Shown here piece by piece: positions 1 to 8,173 of a DNA stretch of 43,587 nt; the stretch's first letter is position 1; every line of letters starts with the position of its first letter. A model generated the notes under the pieces. It saw only the letters and a list, made by a program, of their open reading frames with translations, was not told where the DNA came from and ran no database searches. The translations under genes were made by a program, and so were the position numbers. The stretch is from Paraglaciecola hydrolytica (GTDB lineage Bacteria > Pseudomonadota > Gammaproteobacteria > Enterobacterales > Alteromonadaceae), in contig NZ_LSNE01000003.1 in NCBI RefSeq assembly GCF_001565895.1, forward strand, positions 1,197,867 through 1,241,453. Direction: 5' to 3'.

Positions 1-882
1 GCCCGTTAAAAAGCAATAGCTGCCTTGTAACTGCAAACCATAACTGCTGAGATCTTGGTTAAGTTGTACAAGCTTAAAATCATCAAAACGCAGTTGATAC
101 AAATACTGCTCAGCCAGCAAATGCTGACAGTCGATATAGTCTAGGGAGCTGCTTGCGTCTGCATGGGCTGCGCACACTTGCTCTAATAATTGCACAGGAT
201 AAAAAAGACTTTGCCCTTGCATTTGAAAGGTTCTGATCAAGGTCGCAAAGGCTTGGTATTGCAAGTCGGCGGGTAATTGTAAAAATCTGCTTAAATCAAA
301 AGGTAAAAACAGAATTTCAAGCAGGATGAGATTTTGTGCATGATCAACAACTTGTGGGTTTTTATTAAACTCAAAGGCCGCAGCAAACTTGTCAGTAAAG
401 TTCAAAAAATACAGATCGCGAATGACTCTGTGCCTATCGACCACTTTGTTTTGCCAATTATAACTATTCACCACCGGCACAACCTGTTCGGCGGCTTTGA
501 TAATCTCGATAAAGGTCGACGGGGTTTTACTCTGCCTTGCTAGGGCAAATAAATGAGAGTATTGCTCAATCTCTGCGCTTAGACGGTTTGCCAGTAACTT
601 ATTGAGTTGCAAACCTTCTCGGTTAGGGATCAATAAGGCGTGTTTGGTGAGTTTTTCCTTGCACGCTTTAGTGAGTAAAAAGTCCTTTTTTCCCCCAATT
701 AAAAAGCCTCTACTGGCTAAATTATCGATAAGCAGATCTAACTTTAATTGCCCAATAGGTTTGTACACCACAGCCAATATAATTAAGGTCGTTTGTTCAG
801 CTTCAGTAAGTGTTGAAAAAACCTGATATAAAGAGTCAATTTGTTGATTGATGGTTGGCTGAATTAAAGCGGCAAGTTTCAT
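1..882 (-). CDS. Partial hypothetical protein (N-terminal 294 residues)
   Basis: An uninterrupted minus-strand frame runs from an ATG at 882 to the left edge with no stop, so at least 294 residues of a longer protein are present and its C-terminus lies outside the window. The start reads MKLAALIQPTINQQIDSLYQ; the segment is Leu/Gln-rich, predicted mostly helical, with no signal peptide or membrane span that I can see. Residues about 25-75 look like a winged-helix-type fold, which is only an impression. The two short plus-strand ORFs on the opposite strand are its shadows. No clear Shine-Dalgarno precedes the ATG. I do not recognise the family; the N-terminal part of a large ATPase or helicase-type protein is one possibility. 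It transcribes away from the catabolic island and has no operator motif, so it is probably unrelated to it. Confidence 0.7.
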   Translation of the reverse strand, partial: MKLAALIQPTINQQIDSLYQVFSTLTEAEQTTLIILAVVYKPIGQLKLDLLIDNLASRGFLIGGKKDFLLTKACKEKLTKHALLIPNREGLQLNKLLANRLSAEIEQYSHLFALARQSKTPSTFIEIIKAAEQVVPVVNSYNWQNKVVDRHRVIRDLYFLNFTDKFAAAFEFNKNPQVVDHAQNLILLEILFLPFDLSRFLQLPADLQYQAFATLIRTFQMQGQSLFYPVQLLEQVCAAHADASSSLDYIDCQHLLAEQYLYQLRFDDFKLVQLNQDLSSYGLQLQGSYCFLTG

Positions 883-986
883 TCTGATTTGATTCTTAAT
901 ACATAGCGTTTTTTAAGGAATGGAAATTACCAAAAATGCCGTAGCGAAACAATTAATCTCAACAATACAAAATAAGTCTTTTTGAC

Positions 987-1589
987 TTAAGATTGGGAAT
1001 TTAATCTAAACACTAACCCCGCTTTCACCGCTAACCACTCACTGTTAATAATGGAAAACACCACGGTATCTCGATAACTGCCATCGGCCATCACTTGATG
1101 ATTACGCAATATGCCATCTTGTTTCGCGCCTAAACGGGCAATGGCATTACGTGAATTTTGATTATGCCAATGAGTCCGAAACTCTACCGCTATGGCTTGT
1201 AGCGCTTCAAATGCATAACTCAACAGCAGGTGTTTACATTCAGTATTAACCACCGTTTTTTGAAAGCTTTTGGCGTACCAGGTATAACCAATTTCGACTC
1301 TTCTATTGGCGGGATCCGCATTACAAAAACGTGTCGAACCAATGATTTTTTGACTGGCATTTTCAATCACTACAAAGGCAAGTGCCCTACCTAAGTTTTG
1401 TTGCGCTAGGGCAAACTCAATATAGCTTTTAACTGAGTTTTCCCTTGGCACACTGGTATACCATAAATTCCATAACTCGCCATCAGACGCGGCGTCGACT
1501 AAGGCTGCAGCGTGGTCGCTTGTGAGTGGAACTAGCGTGACATTTTTTCCCTGTAGTTCAACAGCAGCAAGCCATGGTTGAGCATTCAT
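987..1589 (-). CDS. GNAT-family N-acetyltransferase (RimJ/RimL type)
   Basis: A 200-residue protein with the layout of RimJ/RimL-like GCN5 acetyltransferases, which move an acetyl group from acetyl-CoA to an amine. The N-terminal strand (GKNVTLVPLTSDHAAALVDA) begins the domain, followed by the central strand with IIGSTRFCNADPANRRVEIGYTWY and the helix VNTECKHLLLSYAFE. The C-terminal half carries RTHWHNQNSRNAIARLGAKQ, the usual acetyl-CoA-contacting segment where N-S-R-N-A-I is conserved in this subfamily. The substrate cannot be told from the sequence; small molecules, antibiotics and protein N-termini are all known in the family. It stands alone between the left-edge gene and the catabolic island, is transcribed away from the island, and shows no copy of the island's palindrome, so I read it as flanking background. 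Confidence 0.85.
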   Translation of the reverse strand: MNAQPWLAAVELQGKNVTLVPLTSDHAAALVDAASDGELWNLWYTSVPRENSVKSYIEFALAQQNLGRALAFVVIENASQKIIGSTRFCNADPANRRVEIGYTWYAKSFQKTVVNTECKHLLLSYAFEALQAIAVEFRTHWHNQNSRNAIARLGAKQDGILRNHQVMADGSYRDTVVFSIINSEWLAVKAGLVFRLNSQS

Positions 1590-1960
1590 ACTAATTTCCC
1601 TTTTTTATAGTTTACTTTTATTAACTAAGCATGAGCTTAATTCGAGTTTGTTATATTTCCATATTTCCAACTCATCGCAAAGAGGTAATCTATGTTTGCC
1701 TATTAGGACGAAAATGGGAGTTGAATTTATTATCGAGATAATGCCCCTTCCCTATTCGATAATGAGCAAAATAAATCTTCTTTTTTGCCAAGTGTATTAC
1801 TACATGCAGGGTGTAGCAGCCAAAGTTGAGCTCAATTTATGACTTAAAGCAGCTACAAAAAAATAAGCTAATGTTATAACAATATAATATTTACTTGAAA
1901 GCGTCGCCTACTTGATTTGTAATGGTCTTACTAAAAAGATAACAACTGGGGATAAACCAC
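1590..1960. other. Intergenic region at the left border of the catabolic island
   Basis: 371 bases without a convincing gene. It separates the minus-strand acetyltransferase from the plus-strand hydrolase operon and holds the weakest copy of the island palindrome at 1872-1889. A GGGG Shine-Dalgarno near 1948 serves the GTG start at 1961. A 64-codon frame at 1648-1842 has no ribosome site or protein-like composition and is not called. Confidence 0.6.
1872..1889. promoter_or_regulatory. Candidate operator (weak copy), TGTTATA-N4-TATAATA
   Basis: The sequence is TGTTATA-ACAA-TATAATA, 71 bases upstream of the GTG start at 1961. It matches the island palindrome except that the right arm ends in TA instead of CA; flanking AA and TT extend the symmetry. 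It is the least certain of the ten sites. Confidence 0.4.
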
Positions 1961-2647
1961 GTGATTTCACTGTTAAATTTAAGCTTTGCACTTATTGATC
2001 TGTGTTTATTAGTGTATTTGTTAAAAATGCCACTGCCCAAACAAGCCATCATACAACTGCCTCGCGTATTTATCTGTGCTCTGCTGTGTGGCATGACCTA
2101 CGACAACCTCGTGGTCGCAAGCGGTTATTGGTTTATACAAGAAAGCTGGTTTGCCACCATTAATATTCCACGTTTTTATCTACATGTATTAGTGCTGCCG
2201 TTTTTGAGTTTATTTACCTACGCGATTATTCGCCAAAGTGGCATCGCACTTGGAAAAAGCCCCCTGTTTTTTGCTTTTTGTCTGCTCGTCACCATTAGCG
2301 CTTTGGCGTATGGCATCAGTCATGAACTCGTCAACTTACAACTAGTGGAAAAAAGCGCCTTTGGCATCACTCGTATGTCTAATGCCAATTCATCTGCGCC
2401 TATGGCTACCATAGTCACGAATATAGTGACTTTGATACTGGCAGGATATTTATGGCGAAAAAGTGGCTGGAAAATACTGTTTTTAGGCGCGCTGTTTATT
2501 TTTGTGGTCAATGGCGCATCGGCCACCCAAGCCTGGGGATTTCTTGCTGGTAACTTTGCTGAAATCATCTTTGTTTTGAGCCTGATAACAACACTTAAGC
2601 ATTTTTCGACGAGCACAACAGGAGCGACACAAGAGGCTACAAAATGA
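1961..2647 (+). CDS. Multi-pass membrane protein of unknown function
   Basis: A 228-residue protein with about six to seven hydrophobic segments (roughly residues 3-22, 32-50, 65-85, 95-115, 145-160, 170-190 and 195-215), so an integral inner-membrane protein. It starts at a GTG preceded by a GGGG ribosome site (CTGGGGATAAACCAC). I recognise no family. It overlaps the next gene by four bases (ATGA), so it is translationally coupled to a membrane-anchored alpha/beta hydrolase and probably serves the same process, for instance substrate passage or anchoring. A candidate operator lies 71 bases upstream. It is comparable in size and style, but not obviously in sequence, to the orphan membrane protein at 37637-38317 in the same island. 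Confidence 0.7.
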   Translation: MISLLNLSFALIDLCLLVYLLKMPLPKQAIIQLPRVFICALLCGMTYDNLVVASGYWFIQESWFATINIPRFYLHVLVLPFLSLFTYAIIRQSGIALGKSPLFFAFCLLVTISALAYGISHELVNLQLVEKSAFGITRMSNANSSAPMATIVTNIVTLILAGYLWRKSGWKILFLGALFIFVVNGASATQAWGFLAGNFAEIIFVLSLITTLKHFSTSTTGATQEATK

Positions 2648-3603
2648 GAGCCAGGCAGATTATTACCTTTCCTTTAAAGCTGCTAGCCATCGTCGTTGTT
2701 GTCTATGTTTTATGGGTATTGATTGTTTACCGTGATATTCCTGTTGACGAACTTGAACGTCGTTATGGCGGTGATAACTTGCAAACCGTTGATATCGACG
2801 GGGTAAAACTACGTTATAAAGTTGAGGGGCAAGGCCCTGTCTTAGTCTTGATCCACTCCCACTTTTATACCATGCGCCAATGGCAACCTTGGGTTGATGT
2901 ACTCAAACATGATTTCACTGTTGTGCGTTTTGATTTGACTAGTCATGGTCTGACGGGACCTGATCCCAGTCATGACTATTCTCGGCAGCGTAGTAGTGAT
3001 TTAGTCGCTGGTTTGTTGGATCACTTAACCATTCAACAAGCCAGTATAGTGGGCTCATCGACCGGCGCAGGGATAGCTTACACCTTTGCGGCAGCCCATC
3101 CTGAACGTATACAAAGCCTAGTATTAATGAATGCACCGGGCATGCCTAAAACCTCTAATAAATACATGGATCGTACCTTACCCAGTTGGGGTGGTTTTAT
3201 TTTCTATTTATTGCCAGAGGGACTATTTGAAGCATTTCTTAAAGCTCCCATTATCGACGATAGCTTAGTCACCCCAGAGCTACTGACTGAATTTTTTGAT
3301 ATGTATCGCCGCGACGGTAATCGTATGGCTGAGTATGAACGCATGAGTAGTTACGATAAAAATGACATTACACCTTTGTTGGCGCAAATAACGGCACCCA
3401 CGCTAGTGATGTGGGGTGAAGAAAACCCACAATTACCGGTTGAGCATGTTGCGCTGTTTATGAAAAAACTCACTGCTAGTCCTTCAGTACAAAAGATTAT
3501 TTATCCCAATATTGGCCATGTCATCCCGCTAGAAATCCCTGTGCAAGGCGCGCTGGATCTCGCCACATTTGTACAAGCTCAAACAGGTAATAGTCATCCA
3601 TAA
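2644..3603 (+). CDS. Membrane-anchored alpha/beta hydrolase (candidate tetrapyrrole-ester hydrolase)
   Basis: A 319-residue alpha/beta-hydrolase-fold protein. Residues about 9-29 form one hydrophobic anchor (LKLLAIVVVVYVLWVLIVY), so the enzyme domain probably faces the periplasm. The core runs from about residue 48: the oxyanion strand VLVLIHSHF (66-74), the nucleophile elbow GSSTG with Ser139, an acidic position near MWGEENPQ, and the His of NIGHVIPLE near the end. Members of this fold hydrolyse esters, lactones, epoxides or C-C bonds, and pheophytinase of chlorophyll breakdown is one of them. The neighbouring PaO-, NYC1- and RCCR-like genes make a dephytylase or methyl-esterase role attractive, but the substrate is inference. 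It is coupled by an ATGA overlap to the upstream membrane protein and lies 12 bases before a second hydrolase. Confidence 0.8.
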   Translation: MRARQIITFPLKLLAIVVVVYVLWVLIVYRDIPVDELERRYGGDNLQTVDIDGVKLRYKVEGQGPVLVLIHSHFYTMRQWQPWVDVLKHDFTVVRFDLTSHGLTGPDPSHDYSRQRSSDLVAGLLDHLTIQQASIVGSSTGAGIAYTFAAAHPERIQSLVLMNAPGMPKTSNKYMDRTLPSWGGFIFYLLPEGLFEAFLKAPIIDDSLVTPELLTEFFDMYRRDGNRMAEYERMSSYDKNDITPLLAQITAPTLVMWGEENPQLPVEHVALFMKKLTASPSVQKIIYPNIGHVIPLEIPVQGALDLATFVQAQTGNSHP

Positions 3604-3615
3604 GGCACTAACTCC

Positions 3616-4653
3616 ATGTTAAAAACTGCAATAAAAACGAGTGTCGCCCTATTCATTACTTGCTTAATTGTGGCTTGTAGTGAGCCCGTATTGCCAAGCG
3701 CACAAGCTCTAGACGCAGACCAAAAACAACTGGCTCTCATTCCTCATATAGAGGTTGGCCCTTTAACTGTGGTTACCGGGCGATCACTGTTGTTTTCTGT
3801 GCCTGAATCTAAAAGTGATAATGAACGCGAACTTGAACTTAGTGTGTTTTTTCCTGAGCAAGGGCAAGATTACCCTGTCTTGTTTTTCTCTCACGGCAAT
3901 TGGTCAACTAAAGATAAATACGATCAATTGATCACTTTTTGGGTGAGTCATGGTTATGTGGTTATCGCGCCAAATCATCGAGATTGCTGCTCAATGGCCA
4001 GTGGTATTTTTAATAGTTTACGTTATGGCAACTTTGCTTTGATTGAACACAGAGTCAAAGATTTTACCTTTTTAATCGACCATTACACTCAGCTTGAAAC
4101 TAGCTATCCTAAGCTCAAGGGCAAAGGTGACATTAACAACATCGCGCTAGTAGGCCATTCCTTTGGTGCCTTTACCGCCCAACAGTTTGGTGGCGCTGGC
4201 ACCTACAATACCGATGATAAACTCTATCATTTTTATGGTGACGACAGAGTCAAGGCCATAGTGGCGATTTCTCCGCCTGGCCCTATGTTTGAAGAAATTA
4301 CCGCACAAAGTTGGCAGAACTTAAGTACGCCAACTTTTGTATCTACCGGCACCTGGGACGTGGATAGCCATTTTTTTACTGAATGGCAATTACACCTGAT
4401 GTCCTTTGAAACTGCCCTGCCCCACGATAAATATGCTTTAGTCACCCAAGGTGCTGATCATTATTTGGGGAATTTGATCTGTCGTCCTGAACGGGATGTC
4501 GCCCCTCAACAAGACGCATTAACCATGTTAAATGCCAGCTCAACTACCTTTTTGGATGCTTATTTAAAAGGTGATGACAAAGCCAAAAGCTTTTTGCAAA
4601 GTGCACAACTTGAGCAGCTCACTGGCGGTTTTTCGGTGCTTAGATACAAATAA
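3616..4653 (+). CDS. Lipoprotein alpha/beta hydrolase of the chlorophyllase/PAF-acetylhydrolase type
   Basis: A 345-residue secreted hydrolase. The N-terminus is a lipoprotein signal peptide ending in the lipobox IVAC (Cys21), so the mature enzyme is probably lipid-anchored in the cell envelope. The core shows VLFFSHGNWSTKDKY (89-103), YVVIAPNHRDC (114-124), the nucleophile elbow GHSFGA with Ser182, and a C-terminal His in GADHYLGNL. This pattern (strand-SHG, AP-HR, GHS-G) is that of the dienelactone-hydrolase-like group that includes plant chlorophyllase (GHSRGG elbow) and platelet-activating-factor acetylhydrolase. It is the third gene of the 1961-4653 operon and ends at a strong terminator. 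A role in releasing phytol from chlorophyll or pheophytin outside the cytoplasm is plausible from context and unproven; a general lipid or xenobiotic esterase is the alternative. Confidence 0.75.
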   Translation: MLKTAIKTSVALFITCLIVACSEPVLPSAQALDADQKQLALIPHIEVGPLTVVTGRSLLFSVPESKSDNERELELSVFFPEQGQDYPVLFFSHGNWSTKDKYDQLITFWVSHGYVVIAPNHRDCCSMASGIFNSLRYGNFALIEHRVKDFTFLIDHYTQLETSYPKLKGKGDINNIALVGHSFGAFTAQQFGGAGTYNTDDKLYHFYGDDRVKAIVAISPPGPMFEEITAQSWQNLSTPTFVSTGTWDVDSHFFTEWQLHLMSFETALPHDKYALVTQGADHYLGNLICRPERDVAPQQDALTMLNASSTTFLDAYLKGDDKAKSFLQSAQLEQLTGGFSVLRYK

Positions 4654-4680
4654 CGCAGCGACAAGCTAACTAGCTTAACA

Positions 4681-4714
4681 AAAACGCCACAATATGATGT
4701 GGCGTTTTGTTTTT
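4681..4714. terminator. Bidirectional intrinsic terminator
   Basis: A perfect 11-bp stem (AAAACGCCACA at 4681-4691 and its complement at 4698-4708) with a 6-base loop, followed by a T-rich run to 4714 and preceded by A residues. It lies between convergent genes (hydrolase on plus, rubredoxin reductase on minus) and can end both transcripts. Confidence 0.9.
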
Positions 4715-4732
4715 AACAATGATCTATTAGGC

Positions 4733-6394
4733 TCAGTTCATTATGGTAGGACAGAGTTTTTCAAGTTGGACTTTGGCGCTTACTTGATCGCCCGTTAATG
4801 CAAAACCTAAAACTTGCTCTCCTTGTCGGTAAACCGCTTTAATACCCCGTTCAGACTGCTGCTCTATTACCCAAGTTCCAGCCACCAAACTGCCGTCGCT
4901 TTGTCTGGCAGGTGGATTAACCACCACCGGAAATAGCGTGGTTTTTACCATCACCGGCATGGCGGGATAACTCACTAGAGTTTTTTCACCCGCTAAGGTT
5001 TTAGCTAAGGCACGCACCTGAGCCATTAAGGGCAAGATGTAAAACAACACGTGATTTTCAACTTGGGCACAATCACCAATGGCATAGACGTCGGTAACAC
5101 TGGTTTGCAAGCTTTTATCGGTCACAATGCCACGTTCTACGCGAATGTTAGCCGCTTTTGCTAGGCTGATATTAGGCCTTACACCGATGGCGGATAACAC
5201 CAGATCAGCTTGAATTTGGGTATTGTTTTCTAATGTGGCGATGATGCCGGATTGGTGTTGCTCAATTTGCTTAACTACGGTACCAAAATGGAAATTGGCG
5301 CCCGCTTTACGTAAGGCATTTTCAACCGATAGTGAGGCCTGCTGGGGCAATAAACTTGTTAATACGCTTGGCATAGGATCAACCACATCAATCTGATAAC
5401 CCGCTTGCAGCAAGTCGTTGGCGTATTCACTGCCAATTAAACCTGCACCAATGATCAGGATCTTTTTCTTATGTTTAGCAATAGTTCTAAATTTTGCGTA
5501 ATCCAATAAATTGTTAACGCTATAAACATGCTGCAAGCCATTGCCTGTTAGTGGTGGCTGAATACAACTTGCCCCAGTGGCAAACACGAGTTTGCTATAG
5601 GCTTGTGAGCCATTTTGCCCCACAGTAATGGACTTGTTTGTGGTATCAACCGCAGTCACTTGGCTGAAAATATGAATTTGCACTTTGTACTGCTCAGCCA
5701 TGTGTTCGGCGCTTTGACTGGCAAGTTCAGCGGCTGTCTTGTTTTTAGCAAAACCGGTAGATAACAAAGGCTTAGAATAAAAGCTGCCGTCATCGATGGT
5801 ATACAAGTAAATCGCGGTGTTTAGCTCAGTTTTACGGATCTCTTTAACCAAGTTATAGGCCGCGAGTCCACTACCAATAATTACAATAGGCGCTTGTGAT
5901 GGATCAAAAGCGTTTAACTCTGACTCAGCGCTAACGGCGACTTCAACTGTGGAAACTGAAGAGGCAGCGTGTTCAGTTGTGACTTGCACCCGTTTAGTTT
6001 CGAGCATTTCAAAATCTGATTTTTCAACCCCACACTCCGGGCAGACCCAGTCTGCTGGAATATCTTGCCACTTAGTACCAGGAGCAATGCCATCTGCTGG
6101 CCAGCCTAATGATTCATCATAAATCCAAGCACAAACCTGACATTCCCAAATACTGTATTCATACACCTCATTGGTTGCAGTCACAGGGTTTTTAACTATA
6201 GAACTTGCTGGAATGGCGTCACTGATTGCTATCATCTCAAAATCGCTTTTAGCGACACCACATTCAGGGCAAACCCAATCATTAGGGATGTCTTCCCATC
6301 GAGTACCAGATGCTAAGCCTTCTGCTGGACAGCCTTTGGCTTCATCGTAGATCCAAGCACAAACCTGACATTCCCAAATTTTATATTGTGACAT
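4733..6394 (-). CDS. Double rubredoxin-rubredoxin:NAD(P)+ reductase fusion
   Basis: A 553-residue electron-transfer protein. It carries two rubredoxin domains, residues 3-55 (Cys9, Cys12, Cys42, Cys45) and 81-131 (Cys85, Cys88, Cys118, Cys121), each with CxxC and CPECG iron ligands. A linker leads to a flavoprotein reductase from about 168: FAD site IVIIGSGLAAYN, a second Rossmann motif ILIIGAGLIGSEYA for NAD(P)H, and the FAD-contacting DVYAIGDCAQ. In alkane degraders separate rubredoxins and reductase (AlkG, AlkT) feed the hydroxylase AlkB; no AlkB is in this window. The gene is divergent from the PaO-like Rieske oxygenase and shares its regulatory region, so I infer it supplies that oxygenase, and perhaps the RCCR-like reductases, with electrons. 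Two tandem rubredoxins fused to one reductase is an unusual arrangement. The start is supported by GAGGTAG just upstream. Confidence 0.92.
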   Translation of the reverse strand: MSQYKIWECQVCAWIYDEAKGCPAEGLASGTRWEDIPNDWVCPECGVAKSDFEMIAISDAIPASSIVKNPVTATNEVYEYSIWECQVCAWIYDESLGWPADGIAPGTKWQDIPADWVCPECGVEKSDFEMLETKRVQVTTEHAASSVSTVEVAVSAESELNAFDPSQAPIVIIGSGLAAYNLVKEIRKTELNTAIYLYTIDDGSFYSKPLLSTGFAKNKTAAELASQSAEHMAEQYKVQIHIFSQVTAVDTTNKSITVGQNGSQAYSKLVFATGASCIQPPLTGNGLQHVYSVNNLLDYAKFRTIAKHKKKILIIGAGLIGSEYANDLLQAGYQIDVVDPMPSVLTSLLPQQASLSVENALRKAGANFHFGTVVKQIEQHQSGIIATLENNTQIQADLVLSAIGVRPNISLAKAANIRVERGIVTDKSLQTSVTDVYAIGDCAQVENHVLFYILPLMAQVRALAKTLAGEKTLVSYPAMPVMVKTTLFPVVVNPPARQSDGSLVAGTWVIEQQSERGIKAVYRQGEQVLGFALTGDQVSAKVQLEKLCPTIMN

Positions 6395-6531
6395 TACTAC
6401 CTCAGTCTAATTATCGCTGTTCAGTTTTTATCGCCATACACTGTGAGATAAGCTTGGGCGAAGTACTGCAAAATTTTATATTGTGTTAAACAGAGTGCGG
6501 GATAATACCCAAGCCATCGGCATAAAACAAA

Positions 6532-6549
6532 TGACATATAATTATATCA
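6532..6549. promoter_or_regulatory. Candidate operator, TGACATA-N4-TATATCA
   Basis: TGACATA-TAAT-TATATCA: one mismatch from the perfect palindrome, extended by flanking AA and TT. It lies 137 bases upstream of the rubredoxin reductase start and is one of a pair in this divergent region. Confidence 0.65.
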
Positions 6550-6639
6550 TTGCATTCATAATGAAAAACAGCTTCACTTGTTTTAACAAGCAGTCTAGCC
6601 AGATAATTCTGCCAAATGTTTTGCTAAACCCGGCTCAAA

Positions 6640-6657
6640 TGATATATTATTATGACA
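6640..6657. promoter_or_regulatory. Candidate operator, TGATATA-N4-TATGACA
   Basis: TGATATA-TTAT-TATGACA, extended by flanking AA and TT. It is the second site of the pair and lies 217 bases upstream of the Rieske oxygenase start. Confidence 0.65.
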
Positions 6658-6874
6658 TTACATCTAATTACTTGTAACTAGCTAACTATCACTTAAGATA
6701 AATGAGCTTACGAAGATAGTTTGTACAAAATTAATATTTATAAAAAGTGCTAAATCATTAACACATATGTATACAGAGATTTAAGTCATTATAATTAAAA
6801 TTTACGTATTACGAGCCACCTACTGTGGCAAAACGTAGGATACAAAAAACTTAATAATTAAGGGGATAGCGACC

Positions 6875-8095
6875 ATGTTAATGAACTTGTGGTACGTTGC
6901 AGAATGGTCAGAAACGGTTAAAGACAAACCCGTAAAAACCAAATTAGTGGGGCAAAATCTGGTTTTATTCCGTGATCTAGAAGGCAAAGTAAAATGCATG
7001 GCCGATGTTTGTTTGCACCGCGGCGGCTCCCTCTCTGGTGGTTGGGTTAATGAAAAACGCGACTGTGTGGTATGTCCTTATCATGGCTGGGAATATAACG
7101 GCTCAGGCAAATGCCAAAAAATCCCTTCTGAAGGTGACGAGTTCCAAGTACCTAAACGATTCAAAGTAGATGCCTACGACGTAGAAGAAAAATACGGCAT
7201 GATTTGGGTATTTATGGGCGACTTACCCGCTGAAGAGCGCTTCCCTATTCCACCCTTACCAGAATTTGGTGATGAAAATTGGCGCGGACTAAAAACTGAA
7301 TTTAGCTGGAAAGCCGAAGCCTCTCGTGTGGTTGAAAACGGGATTGATATCGCCCATGCCTCTTTTGTACACCCAGTATTTGGTTACCCAAGTACCGCTG
7401 AAGACAACTTTATTGAAGATGTGGAAAAACATGAATGGTGGGGAAAATCCACTAACGTTATGTATCCGCCACAATTAAAAGGTGGCTTTTTAGGCTGGCG
7501 TAATTTTTTACGTAAAGACAAACAAGAAACCAAAGTTCATCCCGAATGGCATTTGCCCGGCATGATAGTCAGAATACAAATTGATATCCGACCTGGTTGG
7601 CACATTGTTATGTTTGATGCCAATACCCCAGTTGATGAACATACCACCCGTACTTTTGCGTGGCAATTCAGAAGTTTCTTTAAATCAAGATTGTTTGACA
7701 AAGGTTCATTAAAACGTCTAAAAACCATCTTGTTAGAAGATGCCACCATAGTGCAAGACTCTCAGCCCTATTATTTACCGGAAACCTTGGCCAACGAGGT
7801 ATCAGTGAAGTCAGATAAATTTATGAGTACCTTCCGTATGGCGCGACGTAAATTGATCGAAGAAAAAGGTTGGCAAATTGATACTAAAGCTCGTGACGAA
7901 CATCAGGGCAAAAAAGTGTTAACCATTGCCTCTCCGGGCAGACGACAAGCCCTAATTGACGGTGATGGTTGGGTATTTGAGCAAATGCCTACGGTTGCAC
8001 CAATCAAAAAAGCCAGTGTTAAAAATGAATTTGAACAACAGGTTGATACCTTAACCACCGACTCGGTTAATTCAAAAGACGTGATTATTGCCTAA
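6875..8095 (+). CDS. Rieske non-haem iron oxygenase resembling pheophorbide a oxygenase
   Basis: A 406-residue oxygenase subunit. The N-terminus (NLWYVAEWSE) leads into a Rieske [2Fe-2S] domain with ligands Cys46-x-His48 and Cys67-x2-His70. The catalytic domain has ENGIDIAHASFVHP (154-167), giving His161 and His166 as mononuclear iron ligands and Asp158 as the bridging acid; the third ligand is probably an Asp in LLEDATIVQDSQP (287-298). The single-component layout and the C-terminal half suggest the PaO/CAO/Tic55-like branch rather than two-subunit ring dihydroxylases. The C-terminal CxxC of the plant enzymes is missing. PaO opens the chlorin macrocycle of pheophorbide a; the co-occurrence with RCCR- and NYC1-like genes supports a similar substrate, but a vanillate-type or other demethylase activity remains possible. 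The AAGGGG site at 6860 fits the ATG at 6875, with the ATG at 6881 as an alternative. Confidence 0.8.
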   Translation: MLMNLWYVAEWSETVKDKPVKTKLVGQNLVLFRDLEGKVKCMADVCLHRGGSLSGGWVNEKRDCVVCPYHGWEYNGSGKCQKIPSEGDEFQVPKRFKVDAYDVEEKYGMIWVFMGDLPAEERFPIPPLPEFGDENWRGLKTEFSWKAEASRVVENGIDIAHASFVHPVFGYPSTAEDNFIEDVEKHEWWGKSTNVMYPPQLKGGFLGWRNFLRKDKQETKVHPEWHLPGMIVRIQIDIRPGWHIVMFDANTPVDEHTTRTFAWQFRSFFKSRLFDKGSLKRLKTILLEDATIVQDSQPYYLPETLANEVSVKSDKFMSTFRMARRKLIEEKGWQIDTKARDEHQGKKVLTIASPGRRQALIDGDGWVFEQMPTVAPIKKASVKNEFEQQVDTLTTDSVNSKDVIIA

Positions 8096-8128
8096 TTAAA
8101 CAGGTATATAACACCATATTAAAAGCAC

Positions 8129-8157
8129 AAAAAAACGCGATTTAGTCGCGTTTTTTT
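8129..8157. terminator. Bidirectional intrinsic terminator
   Basis: A perfect 12-bp stem: an A-run plus ACGCGA at 8129-8140, loop 8141-8145, and TCGCG plus T-run at 8146-8157. It separates the plus-strand Rieske oxygenase from the convergent gene at 8174-8764 and has U-tracts in both directions. Confidence 0.9.
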
Positions 8158-8173
8158 ATGCTCTATCTAATGG

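Larger units (their letters stand above)
6395..6874. other. Divergent regulatory region between the rubredoxin reductase and the Rieske oxygenase
   Basis: 480 AT-rich bases with no credible gene. It contains two copies of the island palindrome (6532-6549 and 6640-6657) and the AAGGGG ribosome site of the oxygenase at 6860-6865. It must hold both divergent promoters. The 64-codon frame at 6483-6677 runs across both operators and is rejected. Confidence 0.75.

Noticed and set aside
334-826. Two short plus-strand ORFs (334-543 and 602-826)
   Set aside because: They lie antisense inside a 294-codon open minus frame with better protein-like composition, and have no ribosome sites.
1648-1842. 64-codon plus-strand ORF in the left intergenic region
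   Set aside because: No ribosome site, no recognisable motif, and poor composition; it lies in a typical AT-rich intergenic stretch.
4733-6394. Alkane hydroxylase electron-transfer system
   Set aside because: The rubredoxin/reductase would fit, but there is no AlkB-type or P450 hydroxylase in the window; the divergent partner is a Rieske oxygenase.
6483-6677. 64-codon plus-strand ORF upstream of the Rieske oxygenase
   Set aside because: It runs straight through both palindromic operators and has an intergenic base composition.
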